Assembly: GCA_964370825.1 (NCBI GenBank)
Contig: CAYJKY010000012.1
Location: 13,551-77,550, forward strand
Direction: 5' to 3'
DNA: 64,000 nucleotides
Origin: CAYJBH01 sp964370825
GTDB taxonomy: Bacteria; Bacillota; Clostridia; Oscillospirales; Ruminococcaceae
Shown: piece after piece, positions 9,764 to 17,405 of the stretch
Position numbering within the stretch: position 1 is the stretch's first letter
Layout of the letters: every line of letters begins with the position of its first letter
The notes under the pieces: generated by a model
What the model was told of the DNA's origin: nothing
What the model saw: only the letters and a program-made list of their open reading frames with translations
Databases searched by the model: none
Translations under genes and position numbers: made by a program

Positions 9764-10663
9764 TTAGTTTTTCATTCCCGACGTTGCCACACCTTGAACA
9801 AAATATTTTTGCGCAAAAAAGTATAACACAATCATCGGAACAGATGTAAATAGGGTGGCAGCCATTAGCCAATTGTAGTGCGTTGCCGTTGACCCCTTGA
9901 ACATCTGCAAGCCAAGCTGAACGGTTTTCATCGCCTCAGAGTTAGTAAGAATTAACGGATAAAAGAAGTCATTCCAGGTGGCGACACCTTTTAATATTGT
10001 TAAGGTAGCAAGTATGGTTTTAGACATTGGCAAGAAAATGCTGAAATATGTTCTTACCGGGCCACATCCATCCATTAATGCTGCTTCGTCCAACTCTTTA
10101 GGAAATGTAGAGTAAAATTGCCTACATAAAAAGATACCAAACGAGCCTGCAAGAAAAGGTATTATCAATGCATAGTATGTATCCAATATACCAGTTCCAC
10201 CCTGTCCGAATATGTTGTTCCCGCCCATAAGTGGAAACGATCTCAGCAAAACGAACTGAGGAATGATAATAGATTGTGGAGAAACCATCATACCTACCAG
10301 TATCATTATAAATAAAATATCCCTGCCTCTAAATTTTAATCTGGCAAAAGAGTAGCCTGCGATAGAGTTAATAACCAAGCTACCCACAACGACAATAACA
10401 GTTATTAATGCACTGTTAAAAAAATACGTCATCCAATCGCCCATTCCCCATGCAGAAATAAAATTTTCAAAATATGTAAAATCTGCCGGTAGCCATTGAA
10501 AATTCGCGATAGATATTTCGGCATCTGTTTTAAACGCCGTGGTTATTACAAATAAAATAGGCAGTAGGGTTACCATTGCCCAACCGGTAAGGAGCAATAT
10601 ACTTAAACATGCAAATATTTTTTTCTTAGTTTTAACATTTGTAAATCCTACATTTCCACTCAT
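9764..10663 (-). CDS. Carbohydrate ABC importer permease (MalG/AraQ-like)
   Basis: A 299-residue membrane protein with six helices. The coupling loop EAALMDGCGPVRTYFSIFLP is the EAA motif that docks on the ATPase. The type fits the second permease of CUT1-class sugar importers. Its ATG overlaps the stop of the first permease by four bases (ATGA), so the two are translationally coupled. No ATPase gene is in the locus; as in many Firmicutes a shared MsmX-type ATPase elsewhere probably serves it (established for the family, inferred here). The substrate is likely a sugar or oligosaccharide linked to the sulfatases. Confidence 0.92.
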   Translation of the reverse strand: MSGNVGFTNVKTKKKIFACLSILLLTGWAMVTLLPILFVITTAFKTDAEISIANFQWLPADFTYFENFISAWGMGDWMTYFFNSALITVIVVVGSLVINSIAGYSFARLKFRGRDILFIMILVGMMVSPQSIIIPQFVLLRSFPLMGGNNIFGQGGTGILDTYYALIIPFLAGSFGIFLCRQFYSTFPKELDEAALMDGCGPVRTYFSIFLPMSKTILATLTILKGVATWNDFFYPLILTNSEAMKTVQLGLQMFKGSTATHYNWLMAATLFTSVPMIVLYFFAQKYFVQGVATSGMKN

Positions 10664-11538
10664 GAACTCTCTCCTTTTCCATATTTAAAGTTCACAACGG
10701 TTATTATTAAAATTATTAATAGCAAAACCACTGCTTGCGCTGATGCATATCCCATTTTATAATACTCAAATCCATTTCGATATATCTGATGTGCAATAGT
10801 TGTTGTGGAATTAAGAGGCCCACCATTTGTAAGAATAAGAACCTGTCCGAACACCTGAAAAGATCTTATACACGCCATAACAAATATAAAGAATGTTGTA
10901 GGTGCCAATTGTGGTATAGTGATTTTAGTGAACTTGTGCCATATATTAGCGCCATCTATGCTTGCAGCCTCGTACAAATGCTCAGGTATCGACTGCAAAC
11001 CTGCAAGAAATAAAACCATATTATATCCGGTTGAATTCCATATACTCATGATGGCTACGGAGGGCAACGCCGTGGAGGCTGATGTTAACCAGCCTACCGG
11101 CGATAAACCAACTCCCTCTAATATTCTGTTTAGAATGCCGCTGTTTGCATCGAATAAATAGAGCCAAGCCATAGATACGGCAACCATTGAAAAAATATTC
11201 GGGAGATAAAATAAAGTCCTAAAAAACCCTTTGCCCCTGAGTTTTTGATTAAGAAGTGAGGCTAAGAAAAGAGCCAACATCATTGAAATGGGGATAGTTA
11301 ATATACTGTACTCCAACGTATTAATTATACTCGAAATAAAATCTTGATCATTAAATAGTTCTATATAGTTGTCAAATCCGATAAATGAAGCTTCCCTTAG
11401 ATTATAGTCTGTGAACGAAAGCCATATAGTTTGCAATATCGGCAACAAAATAAAAAGTGCATAAATTAGATACGCCGGCGCAATTAAGAGATACGCAACA
11501 TTTTGATATTGTCCTCCGGTTTTAGGTTTCAATTTCAT
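10660..11538 (-). CDS. Carbohydrate ABC importer permease (UgpA/MalF-like)
   Basis: A 292-residue membrane protein with an N-terminal helix at about 15-35 and five more. The EAA loop reads EAASIDGANIWHKFTKITIP near residue 195. It is the first permease of the CUT1 sugar importer. It follows the binding-protein gene by 12 bases and overlaps the second permease, so the transcription order is binding protein, permease, permease, sulfatase, sulfatase, all from the promoter at 12927-12955. GAGGAGAAACAG precedes the ATG as ribosome site. Confidence 0.92.
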   Translation of the reverse strand: MKLKPKTGGQYQNVAYLLIAPAYLIYALFILLPILQTIWLSFTDYNLREASFIGFDNYIELFNDQDFISSIINTLEYSILTIPISMMLALFLASLLNQKLRGKGFFRTLFYLPNIFSMVAVSMAWLYLFDANSGILNRILEGVGLSPVGWLTSASTALPSVAIMSIWNSTGYNMVLFLAGLQSIPEHLYEAASIDGANIWHKFTKITIPQLAPTTFFIFVMACIRSFQVFGQVLILTNGGPLNSTTTIAHQIYRNGFEYYKMGYASAQAVVLLLIILIITVVNFKYGKGESS

Positions 11539-11550
11539 CTGTTTCTCCTC

Positions 11551-12858
11551 TTATCCTATGGTTGCATTCCACTCATCTTCCATTACGACTAAATGTTCTT
11601 GAGCATCGGCACCTGCATATATTTGCTCAAGGCCAAGACGGAATGCGACAACAACCTCTGTGTATTTAGAATTAAATGAATCTGAAAATGTTGTGGCATT
11701 AGAATATGCATGTAGAACATTTTCGTATGCAGGATTTAATGTTAAGAATTCTTCGTCTAACGATTTTCTCGCAGAATACATACTTGCTTGTTCTGCTAAA
11801 ATAGAGGAAGATTCCTTAGAGAATGAATCAAATAGCATCTCAGCAGCAATGTCTTTTTGCTTTGAGTCGGTATTTAGAGCTGTATAGTTACCAATCAATA
11901 GGGTATGCATATCACTTTTAATAAAACCAATATTGCCTTCAAATGCACTGTTTGCAGTAGCGTAGCTTGATTCGGCCACAAGTGTCATTGCAGCAGTACC
12001 TGCTTGAACGCCGTTGATGTTTGAACCTGGGGCAGACAACAATACTACGCCTTCGTCGATTAAAGCTTTCATTGCATTTATGGACTCAACAGCTTCCGGT
12101 GTGTTAAATGCTGCATGGCTTTCTAAATCCCACAGCTTAACATCATCTGTATACATACCTGTTAATGTGTAAAAGAATTGTTCGCCGTCCTGATCAAATT
12201 CAAAACCGTGGGTAGTAACATTTCCATCTTCGTCATAAACTGTAAGTTTTCTAACTAATTCATAGAAATCTTCCGGAGTTTTGATATAAAGATCATCCTC
12301 TGTTAAACCTTGTTGCTCTGCAATATCTGTTCTGTACATAAAGGTTCTTGTTGCAGGCGCAAACAGAGCGTATAAACTACCGTCACTTCTTCCGGCATCT
12401 AAAACGTTTTCTGCAATGTCTTCAAGGCCGTCCCAATTTTCAGGTATGTATTCATCTAAGTTTTGAACATAACCCAGTTCCATTACAGATCCCATCTGTC
12501 CGTAACCTAACATGTATATGTCAGGGCCGGCACCACCGATAAGTCCTGCATTAAGTTTTGTAAAATAATCGCTCCAAGGTATAAATGTTAACTCATAACT
12601 AATACCCTTGCTTTCCGCGAATTTGTCGAAAACTTCACGATAAGCATTGTCGATTTGAACCTCACCATTGCCTGCAAGCCAGATAACAATATTTGTATCC
12701 GAACTTACGGGTTCTTCCTCTGCTGCATCTGCCGGTGTACTATCGACTTCCGCACTGTCATTATTGCCTGTTTCAGTACTTTCGGAAGCGGATGAACATC
12801 CTCCAAAAGATATAAGAAGTGTAACGGCTAATAATAACGATAAAATCCTTTTTTTCAT
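11551..12858 (-). CDS. Extracellular sugar-binding lipoprotein of the ABC importer
   Basis: A 435-residue protein with a lipoprotein signal: KKR, a hydrophobic core and lipobox SFGGC with Cys21. An acidic, Ser/Thr-rich linker follows, then a family-1 solute-binding fold (NIVIWLAGNGEVQIDNAYREVFDKFAE, later GPDIYMLGYG). It would capture the substrate outside the membrane and pass it to the two permeases. The ribosome site AGGAGGAGC is seven bases before the ATG. It is the first gene after a strong promoter overlapped by a LacI-type operator, so expression should be induced when the neighbouring LacI protein releases. Confidence 0.93.
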   Translation of the reverse strand: MKKRILSLLLAVTLLISFGGCSSASESTETGNNDSAEVDSTPADAAEEEPVSSDTNIVIWLAGNGEVQIDNAYREVFDKFAESKGISYELTFIPWSDYFTKLNAGLIGGAGPDIYMLGYGQMGSVMELGYVQNLDEYIPENWDGLEDIAENVLDAGRSDGSLYALFAPATRTFMYRTDIAEQQGLTEDDLYIKTPEDFYELVRKLTVYDEDGNVTTHGFEFDQDGEQFFYTLTGMYTDDVKLWDLESHAAFNTPEAVESINAMKALIDEGVVLLSAPGSNINGVQAGTAAMTLVAESSYATANSAFEGNIGFIKSDMHTLLIGNYTALNTDSKQKDIAAEMLFDSFSKESSSILAEQASMYSARKSLDEEFLTLNPAYENVLHAYSNATTFSDSFNSKYTEVVVAFRLGLEQIYAGADAQEHLVVMEDEWNATIG

Positions 12859-12900
12859 ATTAAGCTCCTCCTAATAAACGTGGTGTTTCTTCTTGTTTTT

Positions 12901-12920
12901 ATAGGCAACCGATTGCCTAT
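12901..12920. promoter_or_regulatory. LacI-type operator O1 at the transport operon promoter
   Basis: A 20-bp near-perfect palindrome, ATAGGCAACCGATTGCCTAT, with the central CG step usual for LacI-family sites. It sits just downstream of the -10 box at 12927-12932 of the minus-strand promoter, the classical repression position. Confidence 0.85.
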
Positions 12921-12926
12921 AGATGT

Positions 12927-12955
12927 ATTCTATCATTCGAGGTATTTGTTGTCAA
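12927..12955 (-). promoter_or_regulatory. Promoter of the sugar importer/sulfatase operon
   Basis: On the minus strand TTGACA (12950-12955), a 17-bp spacer and TAGAAT (12927-12932). It is followed immediately by operator O1 and then by the binding-protein gene. Confidence 0.85.
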
Positions 12956-13048
12956 TGTTTTTTTCATTTCACGCTTGTTTTTGTATGTTTTGCACAATAT
13001 ACATCGCAATAATTTGGTACATTCGCCTTATATTCTTGCAAAATATCG

Positions 13049-13060
13049 GCAACCGGTTGC
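13049..13060. promoter_or_regulatory. LacI-type operator O2
   Basis: A perfect 12-bp palindrome, GCAACCGGTTGC, sharing the GCAACC-GATTGC/GGTTGC core with O1. The centres are about 144 bp apart. It lies between the two divergent promoters, about 30 bases before the -35 box of the regulator gene, so it could allow looping or autoregulation. Confidence 0.8.
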
Positions 13061-13088
13061 TTTTTTTATTTTTTTATTAAAACAGCTA

Positions 13089-13117
13089 TTGACTTTTTGT
13101 GATTCTGTCTTTATTAT
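13089..13117 (+). promoter_or_regulatory. Promoter of the LacI-family regulator
   Basis: TTGACT at 13089-13094, a 17-bp spacer and TATTAT at 13112-13117. The start codon is about 120 bases further on, leaving a long untranslated leader. Confidence 0.65.
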
Positions 13118-13240
13118 TAAACTACTATTAGTCACCAACGTCAATAATTTTAAAGGGTGGCGCTATGCTGTAACAGAAAAGAATACAGCCATATTATGAT
13201 GGCGACTCTTTCCGTATAACCACTACATAGGGATAACTAT

Positions 13241-14266
13241 ATGAACCAAAGCAAACCCACAACAATTTATGATTTAGCCGAGGCAACAGGGCTATCTCCT
13301 GCGTCGGTGTCTAAAATAATAAATAATAAAGGTTCCTACTCTGTCAAAACAAGGCAAAAAGTATTCGACATGATAAAAATCATGGGATATACTCCTAATA
13401 TAAAAGCAAGAAAACTAGCATCAAAAAATACTAATGTTATCGGAATAGAGGTTGATAACGCAAAACACAATAACGCATTTTTCCACAGTCTTATTTTAGG
13501 TGCATTTGACAGAACTCTACATTATGGCTATAACCTCACTTTGTATAATCAGGTTGGGGTAGGCAATCAAAATTCATTATCCTCCTTGCATGAATTTGAT
13601 GGTATTATATTTCCGCTAAGTAGCATGACCCTTACCCAAGCAAATTACATTAACTATCTTAACTCAATAAATAAACCTTTTGTATACCTGGGAGATCAAA
13701 AATCTTTTGATGACAAAGAACGAAATGTATATGGTGGCTATTTTGACTATATATGTTTTATTATCAAGTATTTCCACTCCATAGGAAAGAAGCGCATTGT
13801 ACTTTTCCCTCAAACTTCCAATCATGAATTTTTGCTAGTGAGTCAAAATAAACTGCAGGAAATGATAAACGATATTCTTGATGAGTATAATCTCCCGGAT
13901 GATTTTTGTATTTTGGATTCGTATGATGAAAATAATCCTCAAACAATAATAAAACAGGTTGACACATATTATAGAAAACATTCTATAGATGCTCTTTTTT
14001 TAAACTCGATTCCCTGTACAATTATGATATATAACCATTTACAGCAATCCGGAATTCATATCCCAAATGATATCTCTATCATATCAACAACAAATAATAT
14101 TTTAGAGGGCACCTCTTTTTTTCCACCTTTATCCACGATACTTGTTGATTCTTATAAAATGGGGCAGCGGGCTGTTGATTTGATACTGCATCAAATCAAC
14201 CCTGATAAATATCCGAAATGCGATAACAATGTACCATATACGTTTATAAAAAGAGAATCGGATTAA
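13241..14266 (+). CDS. LacI-family transcriptional repressor
   Basis: A 341-residue protein. An N-terminal helix-turn-helix and hinge at residues 8-58 (TIYDLAEATGLSPASVSKIINNKG, later GYTPNIKARKLASK) is followed by a periplasmic-binding-like effector domain (VIGIEVDNAKHNNAFFHSLILGAF). It is transcribed away from the importer operon; two matching palindromes lie in the shared 382-bp gap, so it most likely represses that operon and perhaps itself. The inducer is presumably a sugar derived from the sulfated glycan (inference). The ribosome site AGGGA is seven bases from the ATG. Confidence 0.93.
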   Translation: MNQSKPTTIYDLAEATGLSPASVSKIINNKGSYSVKTRQKVFDMIKIMGYTPNIKARKLASKNTNVIGIEVDNAKHNNAFFHSLILGAFDRTLHYGYNLTLYNQVGVGNQNSLSSLHEFDGIIFPLSSMTLTQANYINYLNSINKPFVYLGDQKSFDDKERNVYGGYFDYICFIIKYFHSIGKKRIVLFPQTSNHEFLLVSQNKLQEMINDILDEYNLPDDFCILDSYDENNPQTIIKQVDTYYRKHSIDALFLNSIPCTIMIYNHLQQSGIHIPNDISIISTTNNILEGTSFFPPLSTILVDSYKMGQRAVDLILHQINPDKYPKCDNNVPYTFIKRESD

Positions 14267-14348
14267 AATAGAGCGATGTATCTACAGCCATAGTGGCGTG
14301 AAAAAGATATACTGTTGATTATGAAACGTAATCAATAGAGAAAAATAG

Positions 14349-14374
14349 CTTTTTGTGTGATCTTTTTGTGTGAT
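14349..14374. repeat. Exact tandem 13-bp duplication
   Basis: CTTTTTGTGTGAT occurs twice back to back at 14349-14361 and 14362-14374, about 60 bases upstream of the rpmH promoter. It does not match a DnaA box. Confidence 0.8.
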
Positions 14375-14430
14375 TTTGTAATCTTAATTTAACACTACAA
14401 TTAGTCGCAATTTCTTGTCATATTTGGGCT

Positions 14431-14459
14431 TGACAAAGAGGTGTGGTTTTGATATAATA
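14431..14459 (+). promoter_or_regulatory. Promoter of the rpmH operon
   Basis: TTGACA at 14431-14436, a 17-bp spacer and TATAAT at 14454-14459, an exact consensus. It lies about 105 bases before the rpmH start codon. Confidence 0.9.
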
Positions 14460-14564
14460 ATTAAGCTAATGTTGAATCAACGAATATTTTGTCATTGGCT
14501 TGTACGACACTTCAAAAAATAACAACCCTTTAGGTTTGTGATTTAAAGAAAGGAATTCATAATA

Positions 14565-14699
14565 ATGAAAAGAACATTTCAACCAAAAAAACGTCACCGT
14601 TCAAGAGTACACGGTTTTTTAGCTCGTTCAAGAAGCAAAAACGGCCGCAAGGTTATAGCTCGCCGTCGTTCTAAAGGACGTGCTGTTCTTGGCATTTAG
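14565..14699 (+). CDS. rpmH: Ribosomal protein L34
   Basis: A 44-residue, Arg/Lys-rich protein beginning KRTFQPKKRHRSRVHGF and ending RRRSKGRAVLGI, the classical L34 sequence. It binds 23S rRNA in the large subunit. AAAGGAATTCATAATA precedes the ATG as ribosome site. It is followed three bases later by rnpA, the conserved bacterial order. The usual upstream neighbour dnaA is absent; a LacI gene stands there instead. Confidence 0.98.
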   Translation: MKRTFQPKKRHRSRVHGFLARSRSKNGRKVIARRRSKGRAVLGI

Positions 14700-14702
14700 T
14701 CT

Positions 14703-15026
14703 GTGAGGCATCGATCTCTAACAAAAAATTACGAGTTCGGACGTTGCTATAACAAGGGAAGGTATGTAGCCCATCCACTTGTTGTTTCATATTATCTAAA
14801 AAATAAATATGGAGTGACAAGGCTTGGAATTACAACATCAAAAAAAATAGGTGGAGCGGTTGCTCGTAATCGGGCAAGACGGATTTTGAGGGAAGCTGCA
14901 AATATTTCAATATCTCCCGAATTGGGATACGATGTTGTACTGGTTGCAAGGGCGGCTACTGTTGAGTCTAAAAGCAACCACCTTGCTGAAGTTATTGCAC
15001 AGCATCTAAAAAAAATACTAAAGTAG
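14703..15026 (+). CDS. rnpA: Ribonuclease P protein component
   Basis: A 107-residue basic protein. The N-terminal SLTKNYEFGRCYNKGRYV and the signature ARNRARRILREA (the RNR motif that contacts the RNA subunit) identify it. With the P RNA it trims the 5' leader of tRNA precursors. The start appears to be GTG 14703, three bases after the rpmH stop; no clear Shine-Dalgarno is seen, so translational coupling to rpmH is likely. Confidence 0.96.
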   Translation: MRHRSLTKNYEFGRCYNKGRYVAHPLVVSYYLKNKYGVTRLGITTSKKIGGAVARNRARRILREAANISISPELGYDVVLVARAATVESKSNHLAEVIAQHLKKILK

Positions 15027-15030
15027 ACAG

Positions 15031-15273
15031 ATGCAGATGATAAAGAAAATATTTATTTTGTTGATTAAGGGGTATCAGAGATTTATTTCGCCCCTCCTCG
15101 GCCACCATTGCCGCTATATACCCAGCTGTAGTCAGTATGCCGTCGAGGCATTACAGCTACATGGAGTTTTGCGGGGTGGTTTTTTGGCGTTTAAGAGAAT
15201 ATTGAGGTGCAATCCATTCGGTGGACATGGTTTTGATCCGGTGCCGGAGCGTAAAGGAACAAAAAATCTATAG
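15031..15273 (+). CDS. yidD: Membrane protein insertion efficiency factor YidD
   Basis: An 80-residue protein with a short N-terminal hydrophobic helix and the family core GYQRFISPLLG, CRYIPSCSQYA and RCNPFGGHGFDPVP. It assists YidC-dependent membrane insertion. It lies between rnpA (4-base gap) and yidC (19-base gap), its standard position. Two ATGs (15031, 15037) are possible starts. Confidence 0.97.
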   Translation: MQMIKKIFILLIKGYQRFISPLLGHHCRYIPSCSQYAVEALQLHGVLRGGFLAFKRILRCNPFGGHGFDPVPERKGTKNL

Positions 15274-15292
15274 AATTTAAGGAACTAAATAT

Positions 15293-16294
15293 ATGTGGGA
15301 CGCAATTACTTCTTTCATTCCGAGTATACTTGGAATTGCAATGCGGTTTATACAAGGTTTTGCCGGGTCGTACTGGTTGACCTTGTTGCTGTTTGCTCTT
15401 TTTATTAAGCTTATTCTCTTCCCCCTCGCACTAAAGCAACAAAAGTCGTCGGCAAAGATGGCGGCATTTCAACCGTTACTTGCAGAAATAAATAAAACAT
15501 ATGCAAACGACAAGCAAAAACAGCAGGAGGAATATCTGCGTCTACAGCAGGAGCACGGCTACTCTCCGCTATCGGGATGCCTTCCTATGCTTGTTCAGAT
15601 GCCTATTTTGTTCGGTCTTATCGAGGTTGTGTATCAACCGCTTACCTACATCATTAATGCTTCGGAGGAGGCAATTAACTCTGCTATTGAGTTGGTCGGT
15701 CTTAGTATGTCGGACAGAACTTCCGAGACGGTGCTTATCGGTCATATACAGCAAAATCCTCAAAATTTTAGCAACATTTTTAATGCGGAGGAACTTGCAC
15801 GTATATCCTCTCTTGACATAAGCTTTTTCGGAATGGATCTTGCATCTATACCTTCGTTTACCGACCCTAATATTATATGGATAATTCCGATATTATCCTT
15901 CTTAACCATGGTTGCATCCATGACCATAACAACAAGGATGTCCGGAACCCAGATGCAGGGAAGCATGAAAGCGCTCCCCTATATCTCCAGTGCAATGTTT
16001 TTATACTTCGGATTTATTTTACCGGCAGGTGTTACTTTTTATTGGATAGGCTCAAACCTTTTTGGGTTACTTCAAAGCTTGATTGTCCGTAGGATACACA
16101 ATCCTGAGGTATTAAAGGCTCAGTTCCAGCAGGAAATTGAAGAAAAAAGTAAACACCGTAAAAAGAAAAATAAGATAGTCAAGGTTGAAACCGAAACCGG
16201 TGAGGTTATAGAGAAAAAAGTGTCACAAAGTGAACTGGAGAAAATGAAGCTTCAAAAAGCCAGAGAGGCTATTGCAAAAAAATACGAAGAGTAA
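15293..16294 (+). CDS. yidC: Membrane protein insertase YidC/Oxa1
   Basis: A 333-residue insertase of the Gram-positive type without the large periplasmic domain. The 60-kDa insertase domain spans about residues 20-285, with five membrane segments. LPMLVQMPILFGLIEV contributes to the conserved hydrophilic groove. The C-terminal tail is strongly basic (KHRKKKNK), as expected for ribosome contact. There is no lipobox, and it starts MWDAITSFIPSILG. It folds or inserts membrane proteins alone or with Sec. The gene sits between yidD and jag. Confidence 0.96.
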   Translation: MWDAITSFIPSILGIAMRFIQGFAGSYWLTLLLFALFIKLILFPLALKQQKSSAKMAAFQPLLAEINKTYANDKQKQQEEYLRLQQEHGYSPLSGCLPMLVQMPILFGLIEVVYQPLTYIINASEEAINSAIELVGLSMSDRTSETVLIGHIQQNPQNFSNIFNAEELARISSLDISFFGMDLASIPSFTDPNIIWIIPILSFLTMVASMTITTRMSGTQMQGSMKALPYISSAMFLYFGFILPAGVTFYWIGSNLFGLLQSLIVRRIHNPEVLKAQFQQEIEEKSKHRKKKNKIVKVETETGEVIEKKVSQSELEKMKLQKAREAIAKKYEE

Positions 16295-16339
16295 AACCTA
16301 TTGTTTTACAACAACAAATTAATATTTGAAAGGATGTAT

Positions 16340-17389
16340 ATGCAAAACGAAATTATCAGCACAGGCAAGACGATAGAGCTTGCCGTTGAGGCGGGTCTTG
16401 CAGAACTTGGAGTTACCAGAGATGATGTTACGGTCGAAGTTTTGGAAACACCGGTTCGCCGTTTATTTCGCTCCACTCCTGCAAAGGTGCGAATCGTTCG
16501 TGACCTACCGCAGGAGAACGTCGCTCCGGTTAAACCGGCACCTACTCCGGTGGTAGAAAAATCCGAGAAAGCTGTCGTAAAAAAGGAAAAAGTGGTACAA
16601 GAAGCTCCGGTTAAGGCTGTGCAGAAGGAACAACCGGTTCAGAAAAAAAATGTGGTAGCACCCGAAACAACTACGGAAAGACCGTCAAGAAAATCCACGC
16701 CGAGAAGCGAAGCGGATGTTGAGATGCTCAACAAAAAAACTCAGCTTGCATCCGAGTTTCTAGATAAAGTATTTAACGCTATGGAGCTTTCCGATGTTAC
16801 CATCGAACCCAAGTCGGTAGAACGCGGTGCGGTGTTAAATATTTCAGGCGAAAATATGTCGGTTCTTATAGGCAAGAGGGGAGAGACCATGGAGGCGCTT
16901 TCCTATCTCACCTCGCTTGTTGCAAACAGTATCGGTGGAAACTTTGAGAAGATGTCGCTTGACATTGCCGGATATCGTGAAAAACGTGAGGAGGATTTGA
17001 CCGCCCTTGCAAAACGTATCTCGGCTAATGTTCTCAAGAGTGGACGTCCGTATGCTTTAGAGCCCATGAACCCTTACGAAAGACGAATCATCCACACCGC
17101 TATTGGCGAGATTGAAGGAATAGCAAGCGAATCTCAGGGAGATGGAGACAGACGTCATATAGTAATTTACAGCGAAGCCGAGGGAGCACCCGGCATTGTG
17201 CGATACAACGAGCGTCGTGACCGTTCCTCAAGGGATAGAGGAGACAACCGCAGGGGAGGTGGTCGCCGTGACGGACGCCGTGACCGTGACCGTGATCGCA
17301 AACCTAAACAGCCCCCTATTGTATCTACACGCACCGAAAAGGTAGACGACGACACTGCACGTCCGTTATTTTCCAAGATAGAGCTTTAA
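16340..17389 (+). CDS. jag: RNA-binding protein KhpB/Jag (SpoIIIJ-associated)
   Basis: I chose ATG 16340 (MQNEIISTGKTIELAVEAGL, 349 aa) because GAAAGG is six bases upstream; a reading frame opens earlier at 16301. Domains in order: Jag-N at 1-55, a long Lys/Pro/Val linker, a KH domain containing GKRGETMEALSYL, and an R3H domain (EPMNPYERRIIHTAI). The C-terminal tail of about 55 residues is dominated by Arg, Asp and Gly (RDRGDNRRGGGRRDGRRD), unusual for the family and suggestive of an extra RNA-binding or phase-separating tail (inference). It acts with KhpA as an RNA chaperone in other Firmicutes. Confidence 0.94.
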   Translation: MQNEIISTGKTIELAVEAGLAELGVTRDDVTVEVLETPVRRLFRSTPAKVRIVRDLPQENVAPVKPAPTPVVEKSEKAVVKKEKVVQEAPVKAVQKEQPVQKKNVVAPETTTERPSRKSTPRSEADVEMLNKKTQLASEFLDKVFNAMELSDVTIEPKSVERGAVLNISGENMSVLIGKRGETMEALSYLTSLVANSIGGNFEKMSLDIAGYREKREEDLTALAKRISANVLKSGRPYALEPMNPYERRIIHTAIGEIEGIASESQGDGDRRHIVIYSEAEGAPGIVRYNERRDRSSRDRGDNRRGGGRRDGRRDRDRDRKPKQPPIVSTRTEKVDDDTARPLFSKIEL

Positions 17390-17405
17390 AAAATAAGGTT
17401 TCGGT

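Noticed and set aside
14267..14564. Possible oriC upstream of rpmH
   Set aside because: The rpmH neighbourhood often carries the origin, but no TTATCCACA-type DnaA boxes or dnaA gene were seen.
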